Shown: positions 37,084 through 45,524 of the stretch, in pieces
Layout of the letters: each line of letters begins with the position of its first letter
Position numbering within the stretch: the stretch's first letter is position 1
DNA from: CAWCBG01 sp963793845
GTDB lineage: Bacteria; Acidobacteriota; Terriglobia; Terriglobales; Acidobacteriaceae
NCBI GenBank assembly: GCA_963793845.1
Contig: CAWCBG010000004.1
Coordinates: 124,001-188,000 of the forward strand
Reading direction: 5' to 3'
Length of the DNA stretch: 64,000 nt
Made by a program: the position numbers and the translations under genes
The notes under the pieces: generated by a model
Database searches by the model: none
Told to the model about the DNA's origin: nothing
What the model saw: only the letters and a program-made list of their open reading frames with translations

Positions 37084-38343
37084 ATGAACGGAGTCACCAG
37101 TAGTATGGATTCGGACCACGATAGCAATTCAATTCAAGTGCTTGACCAGGAACACAAGCCGCCCGAGATCACTCCACCGCCGAAGCTGCCTCCGGCGCCG
37201 CCACGGAAAGCACTGCTCTTTATCGCAGTGGTTCTGTTCGTTCTCCTTGTAGGAGCGGTGATGATCTTCCTCACGCGTGCCCATACCCAGCGCGTATTGG
37301 CTGACGAGACCGAGGCGACCTCGATACCCACAGTTGCCGTGGTCCATCCCATCGCAGAAAAGCCTAACGAAGAGCTTCAACTGCCCGGCTCGCTGGAGGC
37401 CTACGAGGAGTCCCCGATCTTCGCCCGTACCAATGGATACCTGCTCAAGTGGTACAAGGACATCGGCAGTCGCATCACCAAAGGCGACCTGCTTGCCGAC
37501 ATCGACACCCCTGAAGTGGACCAGGAATTAATGCAGGCACGGGCCACCCGTCAGCAGATCGTGGCCCAACTGGATTTGGCGAAAATTTCTGCGGAACGCT
37601 GGGAGAGCCTGCGCAAAACCGACTCGGTTTCTCAGCAGGAGGCCGATACCCAGGTCAATGGGTTCCAACAGGCGACGGCGAACCTGGCGGCCGCTGATGC
37701 GAATGTCCGCCGCCTGCAGGAGTTGGAACAGTTCAAACACGTCTATGCTCCGTTCTCCGGAGTATTGACCAAGCGCAACGTGGATCCAGGAGCCCTGATC
37801 AACGCTGGTTCAACCGCCGGCCGGGAGATGTTCGACATGGCCCGCATCGATCCCTTGCGTGTCTACGTGAGTGTGCCGCAGGCTTACGCACCGGCCATCA
37901 AGGTTGGGATGAAGGCGACGGTGACCTTGCAGGAATTTCCCGGCCAGGTTTTCGAGGGAGCAGTCGCGCGCACCGCCGAGTCGATTGATCTGACAACCCG
38001 TACCTTGCTGACCGAAGTGGACGTACCCAACAGGGACGGGCGCCTGCTGCCGGGTTCGTTCGGCATTGTGCACTTCATGCCGCACATTTCTGCGGATCGG
38101 GTGACGGTGCCGGTCAACGCCATGCTGTTTCGCCAGGAGGGTGCTCAGGTCGCGGTGGTCGGTCCTGACAATAAGGTGCAATTGAGGCCAATCAACATCG
38201 GGAAAGACTACGGCACCACCCTGGAAATCCTCGGAGGCCTCAGCACAGAGGAACGCATCATTATCAATCCCGCCGATTCTTTGGAAAATGGGCAGAAGGT
38301 AAACATCGCTCCGGCGAATCAGGGCGGAGGCAACGCGTCGTGA
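37084..38343 (+). CDS. RND efflux periplasmic adaptor (membrane fusion protein)
   Basis: 419 residues. A short cytoplasmic Pro-rich stretch precedes one helix at about 40-62 (ALLFIAVVLFVLLVGAVMIF). A lipoyl/hairpin region follows (LPGSLEAYEESPIFARTNGY, IGSRITKGDLLADIDTP, DSVSQQEADTQ) and then beta-barrel parts (RVYVSVPQAYAPAIKVGM, GSFGIVHFMP). It links the permease to the outer-membrane channel. The ATG at 37084 is used; ATG 37105 is an alternative. Its stop overlaps the next start, so the three genes form one operon. Confidence 0.9.
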   Translation: MNGVTSSMDSDHDSNSIQVLDQEHKPPEITPPPKLPPAPPRKALLFIAVVLFVLLVGAVMIFLTRAHTQRVLADETEATSIPTVAVVHPIAEKPNEELQLPGSLEAYEESPIFARTNGYLLKWYKDIGSRITKGDLLADIDTPEVDQELMQARATRQQIVAQLDLAKISAERWESLRKTDSVSQQEADTQVNGFQQATANLAAADANVRRLQELEQFKHVYAPFSGVLTKRNVDPGALINAGSTAGREMFDMARIDPLRVYVSVPQAYAPAIKVGMKATVTLQEFPGQVFEGAVARTAESIDLTTRTLLTEVDVPNRDGRLLPGSFGIVHFMPHISADRVTVPVNAMLFRQEGAQVAVVGPDNKVQLRPINIGKDYGTTLEILGGLSTEERIIINPADSLENGQKVNIAPANQGGGNAS

Positions 38344-39974
38344 AGTGGGTGAGTGAAAGGGCGCGGTTTCAGCCCTGGCGCAACGCGTCAGAACGCGTAG
38401 TGCAAGCCTTCACGCCTGCGCTGCCCGGCCGGTGCAAAAATCTGGGGGCGTCAGCCGCTATCACGGGATGTTTGAGGACCCGCCCGAACGCCGGGCTAAA
38501 GCGCGGGGCTGCCACCGGCCTCATCTCCGCCATGGTGGCTACAGCGCTTCTCGCGGGCTGCGTGGTTGGGCCCAAATATCAACGTCCGGCGGTGCAGGCT
38601 CCGACGGCGTACAAGACACAAGGCCCTTGGCGCGTTGCCGCTCCCAAGGACTCTATTCCCAAGGGACAGTGGTGGGAGATTTTCGGCGATGCCGAACTGA
38701 ACGGGTATGAGCAGCAACTGCTGAAGGCCAATCAGTCACTGGTTGCCGCGCAGGCCCGGCTCGCGCAAGCACGCTCGTTGGCCAAAGTTTCCTCGGCTGA
38801 CCTGTTTCCCCAGTTCAATACCGATCCCAACGCAGGCCGGGAGCGTTACTCCGCCAACCGCCCGGCAGTCAGTATTATTGGTCCGCGATTTCCTCTGACA
38901 CAGAGTTACTTTGAGATTCCCTTTACGCTCAGCTACGAGCCCGACCTGTTCGGCAAATACCGTAAGAGTCTCGAAGCCTCCAACGCCAGCTTGCAATCAA
39001 CGGCCGCCGACTTGCAGAACACGCAGCTGGTGCTGGCAGCCGAACTCGCGGCCGACTATTTCAGCCTGCGCGAGCTCGATGCCGAGATCAAGGTGGTGCA
39101 GGAATCGGTCGACATCGAGCAGAAGGGCTTGCAACTGGTCGAATATCGGCACAACGGCGGCATCGCCTCGGGACTCGACCTGGCACAGCAGCAGACGCTG
39201 CTCGATTCTACGATTACGCAGCTACACCTGGTGCAGCAGCAGCGCGCCAATTACGAGCATGCCATCGCCGTGCTCACCGGAAATCCCGCATCCACCTTCA
39301 GCGTGCCGGTCGCACCTTTGACGGCCGCTGCGCCGCCCATCCCGGTGGGAGTGCCTTCGGACTTACTTGAGCGGCGTCCTGACATTGCCACCGCCGAGCG
39401 GCAGATGGCTTACGAAAACGCGCTGGTCGGTGTCGCCAAGGCAGCGTTCTATCCGCAACTTACGCTTTTCGGCAGCGGCGGATTCCAGACTACCGACATC
39501 ACTAACCTGATCTCTGCTCCCAGCGCAATCTGGGCGGTTGGTGGCGATTTGCTGCAGCCCATCTTCCAGGGCGGACGCATCCGCGCTAATTACGCGGCCA
39601 GCCAGTCCGCCTATGACGAATCAGTCGCCAACTATCGCCAGTCAGTGCTGACCGCCTTCCAGCAGGTAGAGGACGGTTTGTCCAACCTCAGCACCCTGTC
39701 GGAGGCAGCGTCTTCGCAAGCGGCCGCGGTTGCCGATTCCCGCCGCTATCTGCAGATCGCAAACAATCGCTACGTGGGCGGAGTTACGACCTATCTCGAC
39801 GTGATCACCGCGCAGTCGGAGTTGCTGACCAACCAGCGTCTCGCGACCCAGTTGCTGGGTCAGCAGATGGTCACTTCGGTGTACCTGGTGAAGGCTCTAG
39901 GCGGAAGTTGGGACGCTTCCCAGATTCAGAACGAGCAGTACCATCCCAAGGCAATTCAGACGGTGCAGCAGTAA
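38340..39974 (+). CDS. NodT-family outer-membrane efflux lipoprotein
   Basis: Up to 544 residues. The lipobox is LLAGC (Cys74), followed by VVGPKYQRP, the two OEP (TolC-like) helical-barrel halves (QWWEIFGDAELNGYEQQLL, ERRPDIATAERQMAYENALV) and the tail YLDVITAQSELL. It completes the tripartite RND pump. The GTG at 38340 overlaps the adaptor stop. The first 60 residues are atypical (Arg/Gly-rich, with sequence like dispersed CCGGGCTAAAGC repeats in the DNA), so a repeat may have been inserted between the old start and the signal sequence. Confidence 0.9.
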   Translation: MKWVSERARFQPWRNASERVVQAFTPALPGRCKNLGASAAITGCLRTRPNAGLKRGAATGLISAMVATALLAGCVVGPKYQRPAVQAPTAYKTQGPWRVAAPKDSIPKGQWWEIFGDAELNGYEQQLLKANQSLVAAQARLAQARSLAKVSSADLFPQFNTDPNAGRERYSANRPAVSIIGPRFPLTQSYFEIPFTLSYEPDLFGKYRKSLEASNASLQSTAADLQNTQLVLAAELAADYFSLRELDAEIKVVQESVDIEQKGLQLVEYRHNGGIASGLDLAQQQTLLDSTITQLHLVQQQRANYEHAIAVLTGNPASTFSVPVAPLTAAAPPIPVGVPSDLLERRPDIATAERQMAYENALVGVAKAAFYPQLTLFGSGGFQTTDITNLISAPSAIWAVGGDLLQPIFQGGRIRANYAASQSAYDESVANYRQSVLTAFQQVEDGLSNLSTLSEAASSQAAAVADSRRYLQIANNRYVGGVTTYLDVITAQSELLTNQRLATQLLGQQMVTSVYLVKALGGSWDASQIQNEQYHPKAIQTVQQ

Positions 39975-40015
39975 CGCAGTTGTCGGTTGTCAGTTGTCAG
40001 TTCCCAACGGCAACG

Positions 40016-40047
40016 GAAAGCAGATCCCTGGCTTCGCTCGTGACGAC
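40016..40047. repeat. dispersed repeat copy
   Basis: GAAAGCAGATCCCT followed by TTCGCTCGTGACGAC matches the family at 25269-25367. Just before it, TTGTCRGT recurs three times (about 39980-40001). Confidence 0.55.
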
Positions 40048-40086
40048 ACATCGCGCGGCCGCCTCTCTATCATCGACGATGAGCCG

Positions 40087-41250
40087 TCAATCGTCGGGCC
40101 TCTCACCCGTGATGCCCCAGATCAACTCCTTGAATGGATCCGGATCATCGCGGCGAAAATCGACCCACGTCATCGCCCGCAAAAAGATCGGCAGCTCCGG
40201 CGTCAGCGGAGCATCGGGCAAAAGCAGCGGAATCACCGGAGCTCTACGCGACACAAACTCCCGCAGAAAGCCGTACATCTCCTGCTCCTGCCAGGGTCCG
40301 ATGCCGGCCGAGCCAAAGCACACCGCAGCCGACCTGATGTTGCCGATCTGCTGCTCCAGCAGCGGCTGCCAGGGCTGCCCCGGAGGCAATTCCCAAACGT
40401 CGAGCCAGGGCAGGATGCCTGCCTCTTTCAACTGCTGCCCAATCCGCTTCACGGCAGGCTTGTCGGCTGAGTTATGGCACAGGAAGACATCGAACTGTCC
40501 GGCTGCGCGCTTGCGTTTCAGCACCTCGTGCCACGCAGCTTCCGACGGAGCCTGCATTACAGTCGCCGCGGACGACGTCACCTCAGCAGCGGGCGCCGCC
40601 GCTGCCGCCTGAACGTATGCCGTGGCAAGTATCGGAAGCCCGCCATTACGGCTGAGCACTCGCACCGAACCATCTGCGGGTAACGCGGTAGCAAATTCCT
40701 TCGCGAGTCCGTCAGCGCTCAATCCCAGCAGCAAGCCCGCGTACAGTTTCGCGAGAAAAATCTGCGGCGCATTTCCGTACAGCGGGCGCGCCGTCACCAC
40801 CGCCGGAACTCCCTGCTGCAGCAGCGCCTCCGCCATGGTATCGAAGCATGCGCTGGAGTCGTCGCAGCCCTGCAACACCACCAACTTCAGTGACGGAACA
40901 GTCGCCAGCCACTCGGCCACATAGGCGGCCGTGAGATTTCGGGCGCATCCGTCCGAGGACTGCAAGGCCACGGTTCCGTAGTGGGCGCTACTGCGCTCCT
41001 GCGCATGCACGATCAGGTGCAGCACATGCCACGTCCCCTGCTCCAGACTCTTGCGCAGCCCTCGCTCGGTGGGTTCAGCCAGGCGCTCGTAGGCTACCGA
41101 CCCGCGCTCACGGAAAGGCTGCAGCGCGGTATCGATGTCGCGCCACAGACGCACGTCATCGAACCTGGGCAAATCAGTTGGATTGGCCAGAACGCACAAG
41201 GCGCGCAAGGAAGCTTGTCTGGAATCGCCGCTGGGAGGACTTGCCATCAT
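40087..41250 (-). CDS. CHAT-TIR fusion protein (caspase-like protease plus TIR domain)
   Basis: 387 residues. The N-terminal CHAT-like domain (residues of about 15-215) keeps a catalytic His in VLHLIVHAQ (His82; the usual HG is HA here) and a catalytic Cys in VVLQGCDDSS (Cys129). An Ala-rich linker follows (AAAAAPAAEV). The C-terminal TIR domain (about 252-345) has FDVFLCHNSADK, LPPGQPW, FGSAGIGPWQEQEMYGF, with Glu322/Glu324 the likely NAD-cleaving glutamate. CHAT domains are caspase-like peptidases; TIR domains in bacteria deplete or convert NAD+. It is the last gene of a three-gene operon (gaps of 26 and 14 bases) with an M48-like and a zinc-ribbon membrane protein. Function inferred: a conflict or suicide effector. 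Confidence 0.85.
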   Translation of the reverse strand: MMASPPSGDSRQASLRALCVLANPTDLPRFDDVRLWRDIDTALQPFRERGSVAYERLAEPTERGLRKSLEQGTWHVLHLIVHAQERSSAHYGTVALQSSDGCARNLTAAYVAEWLATVPSLKLVVLQGCDDSSACFDTMAEALLQQGVPAVVTARPLYGNAPQIFLAKLYAGLLLGLSADGLAKEFATALPADGSVRVLSRNGGLPILATAYVQAAAAAPAAEVTSSAATVMQAPSEAAWHEVLKRKRAAGQFDVFLCHNSADKPAVKRIGQQLKEAGILPWLDVWELPPGQPWQPLLEQQIGNIRSAAVCFGSAGIGPWQEQEMYGFLREFVSRRAPVIPLLLPDAPLTPELPIFLRAMTWVDFRRDDPDPFKELIWGITGERPDD

Positions 41251-41276
41251 GAATAGGTATCAGGTTACTCGACGCG

Positions 41277-42257
41277 TCAATGTCCTACTGGTCCAACGCT
41301 GGCCGTGGGGGCCATGGGGCGTCCACAGCCCGGACAGAACGCTTCGCCACCATGGCGGGGAAAGCCGCATCGATCGCAATAGCCCAGCACCCCCTCGGGA
41401 AGCTTGATGGGCACGCGCTGCGGCGCATTCAACACGCCTTCATAGCCGCCGCTGTCGACCCATAGCAGCATCTGCTGAGCTCGCAGCACCGTCCAGGGGT
41501 GGCTGGCGCCAACCGTGCTCAGCCACTTGGCCACCTTCGACATGGTGTCAGCGTCCATGCCCTCGAACTCCCGCGCCTGACGCAGAAAATCCTCCGTGTT
41601 GATCGACTTGTAGTACTTAGGCGGAAGACCGGCCAGCTTCATCATGGTCCGCATGGCGACGTCCACATCCTGACAGCCCAGCAGTCCAGCACGATCGGCC
41701 GTCAGCTCCGACATCCTTCTCCAGCGCATCAGCGCCACCTGCAGTCCCGCGCTCACCAGTCCGCCAATGGAACCAATGCCCAGAGTGGCCGCATCGATCA
41801 CTCCTCCCACCAGCGCGGGGGCGAACTCTGCAATCTGGTAGTAGAGAACGTGGTCGCTTTTGATGTGGCCGGCCTCGCGTGCCATCACAAACAGCAACTC
41901 GTCCTGAGTGAAATTCTCGATCAGAGGTGACGACAGCCAGATCAGCGGACGCTGCACTCCGGCCGTGCCGGCGTTCAACTCGCCCATTGCGGCGACATAC
42001 AGGTCCAGCTTGGCCCCCATGTCCAGCCGTTGCAGAGCTGTGGCCAGCAGGTCGGACAGGTCGGGAAGGCTGTCAGCCGTGACCCTCAGATAGCTTCCCG
42101 TGAACTGCACCGAAAGAAACTTATCCAGTCCCCACGCGTTCAGCTTGCGGATAAGGGTATCGAGTCCGGCGGTGTTCTTCAGCGCGTTCAGCGTCGCGGT
42201 GTCGCTGGGATGCTCGTACGCCGGCGCGCGAAGTCCTATGAGATTCTTGGCAGCCAT
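41277..42257 (-). CDS. M48-like protein with altered zinc site and C-terminal zinc ribbon
   Basis: 326 residues. The Peptidase M48 part contains FVMAREAGHIKSDHVLYYQIAEF, where the family has HExxH; here the first His is Arg127 (Arg-Glu-Ala-Gly-His131). The third ligand survives in SELTADRAG (Glu184). A hydrophobic hairpin follows (about 143-175). The C-terminus is a zinc ribbon, CDRCGFPRHGGEAFCPGCG (Cys294, 297, 308, 311). With the first zinc ligand lost it is probably a pseudo-protease, although a substituted metal site cannot be excluded. It is 14 bases from the upstream gene. Confidence 0.82.
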   Translation of the reverse strand: MAAKNLIGLRAPAYEHPSDTATLNALKNTAGLDTLIRKLNAWGLDKFLSVQFTGSYLRVTADSLPDLSDLLATALQRLDMGAKLDLYVAAMGELNAGTAGVQRPLIWLSSPLIENFTQDELLFVMAREAGHIKSDHVLYYQIAEFAPALVGGVIDAATLGIGSIGGLVSAGLQVALMRWRRMSELTADRAGLLGCQDVDVAMRTMMKLAGLPPKYYKSINTEDFLRQAREFEGMDADTMSKVAKWLSTVGASHPWTVLRAQQMLLWVDSGGYEGVLNAPQRVPIKLPEGVLGYCDRCGFPRHGGEAFCPGCGRPMAPTASVGPVGH

Positions 42258-42271
42258 TCGTTGGCCTCACC

Positions 42272-42832
42272 TCACCACAGCGGGCTCTTTTGCTTGGCAA
42301 CGTTGTAGGCGTCAACAACGGACCAGATCCAGAGGGCGAGAATCAAGAAGTAGCCAACGCCGACGCCGACCAGCGTCAGAATTCCTCCCAGAAGATATCC
42401 ACCCAGGAAGGCTAGCCCCTTCTTGATGTCGCCGTTGTAGAACTGACCGACGGGTGACAGGAAGATCGAAAGGATCATGGCCAGGGTGGCGTCCTTGCCT
42501 ACGGCATATCTCTTCCCGCCAGGTATGTTTGGCTGCGCCCCTCCAAACCCTTGCGGCGGAGTTTGCCAAGCCTGCTGGTTCGGAGGCGCTTGCCAGGCCT
42601 GCTGATTAGGCGGAGCCTGCCAGTTCTGTTGCGGCGGAGCCTGTTGAGGCATCGCGGCGGCGCCCACGCCTCCCATCCCACGGTCCGGCGGCACAGCATT
42701 GCCTACCGGACCGACCGGGGCACCCGGTGCTGGAGGCGGCATGGGCGGTGGAGCTGCAGTCAGTGCCATTCCACACTTCTCGCAAAAATGCGCCACTTCG
42801 GTGTTCGGGGCACCGCAGTTTGGACAGTACAT
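42272..42832 (-). CDS. zinc-ribbon, Pro/Gln-rich, TM2-like membrane protein
   Basis: 186 residues from ATG 42832, supported by GGGAG upstream. It opens with a zinc ribbon, MYCPNCGAPNTEVAHFCEKCG, then a Pro/Gln/Trp linker with repeated QQAWQAPPN units (residues of about 30-105). Two hydrophobic helices (AMILSIFLSPVGQFYNGDIKKG and the following Gly-rich segment) form a TM2-like module. First gene of the CHAT-TIR operon. It may hold the system at the membrane and sense something through the ribbon; this is inferred. Confidence 0.8.
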   Translation of the reverse strand: MYCPNCGAPNTEVAHFCEKCGMALTAAPPPMPPPAPGAPVGPVGNAVPPDRGMGGVGAAAMPQQAPPQQNWQAPPNQQAWQAPPNQQAWQTPPQGFGGAQPNIPGGKRYAVGKDATLAMILSIFLSPVGQFYNGDIKKGLAFLGGYLLGGILTLVGVGVGYFLILALWIWSVVDAYNVAKQKSPLW

Positions 42833-43422
42833 AGCATTCTCCCTATGGTTTGGGCCCAGGCGCCCAGTCCCCACCGGCCCCCAAACCCCGGCAGGCGAGG
42901 TGGCACGGCTTGGTTTGGTCACTACTTATACCCTAGTTGTCCGCGTCGCGCTACAGATTAAGCACGGATCTCTGCGACCGCGCCTCGCGAGCCAGCGGGG
43001 ACCGTCCACCTGTTCCGAATCATCAGCAGGCCACGGTAACACCCTGCCGGTGTTACCTGGATCACCACCAGGAACATTCCAGGCAGCGCCATGTCTATTG
43101 ATAACTCACGGAATTGAAAAAATGATTGTGGTTGCTTCATACTATCCGATATCTATAAGTTCAACCCAGTCTCACTACCCAACTCTAGACGACAAACTAT
43201 TACTTATAGTACTTAACATTGATAGCCTTATGCACTTCCTTCCAGATAATCTACGGTTATAAATAGTACTTCCCTTAATGTGCAAACAATTGCGTAGTAG
43301 TGTTTCTAACTGTCGGCTAAGCATTGGAAAACACAAAGGCAGCAGCTCGTCCCTAATGGAAGGCGGCTTGCATCGATGCACTCGGAACAATCTTAAGTTC
43401 CAATTCATGAGGATGGAGGAGT
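42833..43422. other. AT-rich intergenic region upstream of the PEP-CTERM operon
   Basis: No gene. From about 43100 to 43350 it is distinctly AT-rich relative to its surroundings. It holds the candidate sigma-54 promoter at 43357-43372, and upstream sequences that could bind an enhancer protein. Confidence 0.5.
43357..43372 (+). promoter_or_regulatory. candidate sigma-54 promoter of the PEP-CTERM/sedolisin operon
   Basis: TGGAAGGCGGCTTGCA: invariant GG and GC at 10-base spacing with TTGCA, about 50 bases before the ATG at 43423. It is the third such element upstream of a PEP-CTERM gene in this window. Confidence 0.5.
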
Positions 43423-44109
43423 ATGAGAAAAATAGCTTTGCTATGCCTGCTTTGTCTTACGCTCGGGTTAGGTAGCGCCTGGGCGAGCACTGGCAGTACT
43501 AATCCCAACGACTTCCAGGACCCGGTTAACTGGTGCACTAACTACGGCTGCCAGGGCGCACAACTGGGGACTCCTCAGACCTGGCTTTCCGATGGCGGGT
43601 TGACCGGAATGATCGGACTCGTCAGTTCGCAGAACATGCAAAATCTGCAACAGGGCGTGAGCTGGAATGGTAACTTTGCGGCCGGTATGGGCGTGATTTA
43701 CAACGGCGTGCAGACGCTGGGCAACACTCCGGGGGGAATCCTGGTATCGTTCGATGCCCCCGTCTACGGGGCCGGCGCCTACATTCAGGAGGATTTCTTC
43801 GGCGCCTTCACCGGCACCATTTCCCTGTTCGACTCGAGCTTCAACCTGCTTGGCAGCTATTCCCACGACGGCACCTCTGACACCAACGTTGGAACCGCGC
43901 TGTTTCTGGGAGCTTTCGATAGCACCCCAGACGTCTCATATGCTCTGTTCGACACGCAAGATGACGTTTTCGCGATCGGCACAATGATCATCAAGACCCA
44001 ACAGCAGACGACAACCCCCGAGCCAGGCACGCTGCTGCTCCTCGGTCCGTCGGTCCTCGGACTGGCGGGTGTGCTTCGCCGTCGCATAACCCGCAAGGAG
44101 GTGCTGTAA
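43423..44109 (+). CDS. PEP-CTERM sorted exported protein 3
   Basis: 228 residues. The signal peptide is MRKIALLCLLCLTLGLGSAWA. The beta-rich mature part starts with FQDPVNWCTNYGCQGAQLG, and ends TTTPEPGTLLLLGPSVLGLAGVL followed by RRRITRKE. Intact frame. It shares the CxxxGC start with the two PEP-CTERM proteins at 5 kb but is otherwise different. Its stop overlaps the next start by one base (TAATG), so it is co-translated with the S53 peptidase. GGAGGAG upstream. Confidence 0.9.
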   Translation: MRKIALLCLLCLTLGLGSAWASTGSTNPNDFQDPVNWCTNYGCQGAQLGTPQTWLSDGGLTGMIGLVSSQNMQNLQQGVSWNGNFAAGMGVIYNGVQTLGNTPGGILVSFDAPVYGAGAYIQEDFFGAFTGTISLFDSSFNLLGSYSHDGTSDTNVGTALFLGAFDSTPDVSYALFDTQDDVFAIGTMIIKTQQQTTTPEPGTLLLLGPSVLGLAGVLRRRITRKEVL

Positions 44110-45449
44110 TGAGTGTTCGCAAACTCCTTTTGATTACCGTAGGTTTGCTCCTGGCCTGCCAGATGGGCTTTGCCCAATACGGACCAGCCAACGCAGCCCA
44201 GTTGCAAGCTCTGGCGTCGAAGGCCTCACAAACTCCTCACGGGCTTCCGGTAGTCCCTAAAGCTCTTCCCAATCACCGCCGTCCCTTCCTCTGGATGGGC
44301 GCGATGGTCAGCGGTAAGGCGGTTAAGGGGCTCCCGAGCTTCTGCAATGTGACCAACAGCCGTGGCGGCTTCAACTGGTGCCCGAACGCCCTGCAAATCG
44401 CGTATGGCACCAATAGCATCTCCTTCGCCAACGGCGGCAAAGGTATGACCATTGGCATCACGGACGCCTTCCACTACAAGAATGTGGCATCCGACCTGGC
44501 ATTCTTCAACACTGAAATGGGCTTGGTCCAACTGGATTGCCAGAACGGCGATCCCTGCTTTAAGGACCTCGACCAGAATGGCAACGATGCGACCAACACC
44601 ACCTGCGGTTCCGACACCGGCTGGGAACTGGAAACCATGCTGGATGTCGAGTGGGCGCACGCCATGGCTCCCAACGCGAACATCACGCTCGTCGAAGGCT
44701 GCACCAACAATGACAGCGACTTGGACGCGGCGGTGACGACTGCATCCAAGCAAACCGACGTTATTTCCAATAGCTGGGGCGAAGACGAGTTCGATGGCGA
44801 ACAAGGCGAGGATCCAGTCTATTTTCTGTCCGTGCCGATTCTGTTCGCGTCCGGCGACGGCGCAGCTCCCGCCATCTACCCCTGCACCTCTCCTAACGCC
44901 ACCTGCGTAGGGGGAACCAGGCTAATGCCCGTCTCGACCACGGACTTCCACCGGGGAACCGAGACCGGCTGGAGTGGTAGCGGCGGCGGATGCAGCATCA
45001 TCGAGCCAGCTCAGGCCTACCAGACCAATAATGGCGTCAACATCTGCGGTGCGTTCCGTGCTGCCCCAGACTGGTCTGCCGATGCCGATCCTGACACCGG
45101 CGTGATCGTGTACGACTCCGGCAACGGCGGACATTTCCGGGTTGGCGGGACCAGCGTAGCTACGCCGTTAATGGCCGGCATGGTTGGCGACCTCGATACG
45201 GCCCGCACCACGGTTGTTCCCACCTTCCTGAGGAAGGCTAAACTGCAAGGTGCTGCGGGATCGCCGACCCTGGATAGCTCGCTGTACCTGAAGTATGCGG
45301 GCGCTCCTGGCGGGAATCCGTACGCCTTCTACTACTTCGATGTCCTGACCGGCAACAACGGGTTTGCTGCGGGCCCCGGATATGACCTGGTCACCGGCCT
45401 CGGCGTTATCAATGGTCCGCACGCCGGTCCGCCGTGGAACTTGCCGTAA
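44109..45449 (+). CDS. S53 family (sedolisin) serine-carboxyl peptidase, without activation domain
   Basis: 446 residues and exported (signal LLLITVGLLLACQMGFA). The sedolisin triad is visible: Glu175 and Asp179 in WELETMLDVEWAHAMAP, and Ser349 in RVGGTSVATPLMAG; Asp250 in LFASGDGA stabilises the oxyanion. A calcium site is plausible near the C-terminus (FDVLTGNNGF, GYDLVTGLG). Sedolisins cleave proteins at acid pH, and usually carry a pro-kumamolisin domain of about 180 residues. Here fewer than 90 residues precede the catalytic domain, so the propeptide is missing or replaced. The operon with a PEP-CTERM protein is notable. Confidence 0.9.
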   Translation: MSVRKLLLITVGLLLACQMGFAQYGPANAAQLQALASKASQTPHGLPVVPKALPNHRRPFLWMGAMVSGKAVKGLPSFCNVTNSRGGFNWCPNALQIAYGTNSISFANGGKGMTIGITDAFHYKNVASDLAFFNTEMGLVQLDCQNGDPCFKDLDQNGNDATNTTCGSDTGWELETMLDVEWAHAMAPNANITLVEGCTNNDSDLDAAVTTASKQTDVISNSWGEDEFDGEQGEDPVYFLSVPILFASGDGAAPAIYPCTSPNATCVGGTRLMPVSTTDFHRGTETGWSGSGGGCSIIEPAQAYQTNNGVNICGAFRAAPDWSADADPDTGVIVYDSGNGGHFRVGGTSVATPLMAGMVGDLDTARTTVVPTFLRKAKLQGAAGSPTLDSSLYLKYAGAPGGNPYAFYYFDVLTGNNGFAAGPGYDLVTGLGVINGPHAGPPWNLP

Positions 45450-45483
45450 CCACCGCTGCCGAGCACAATCTGTTCCACTACCC

Positions 45484-45524
45484 ATCCCCATCCAGGCGCT
45501 GCCTGGGTGGGGATATCTTTTCTT
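45484..45524 (+). terminator. Rho-independent terminator of the PEP-CTERM/S53 operon
   Basis: A 14-bp stem (45484-45497 with 45501-45514, one G-T pair) is followed by a T-rich stretch (ATCTTTTCTT). Confidence 0.8.

Noticed and set aside
33910..38343. A natural permease-adaptor fusion
   Set aside because: The middle of the fused frame is nonsense and the correct permease end is in the next frame.
40016..40047. CRISPR-like repeat
   Set aside because: The repeated blocks are not evenly spaced and have no spacers; they belong to a dispersed hairpin family.
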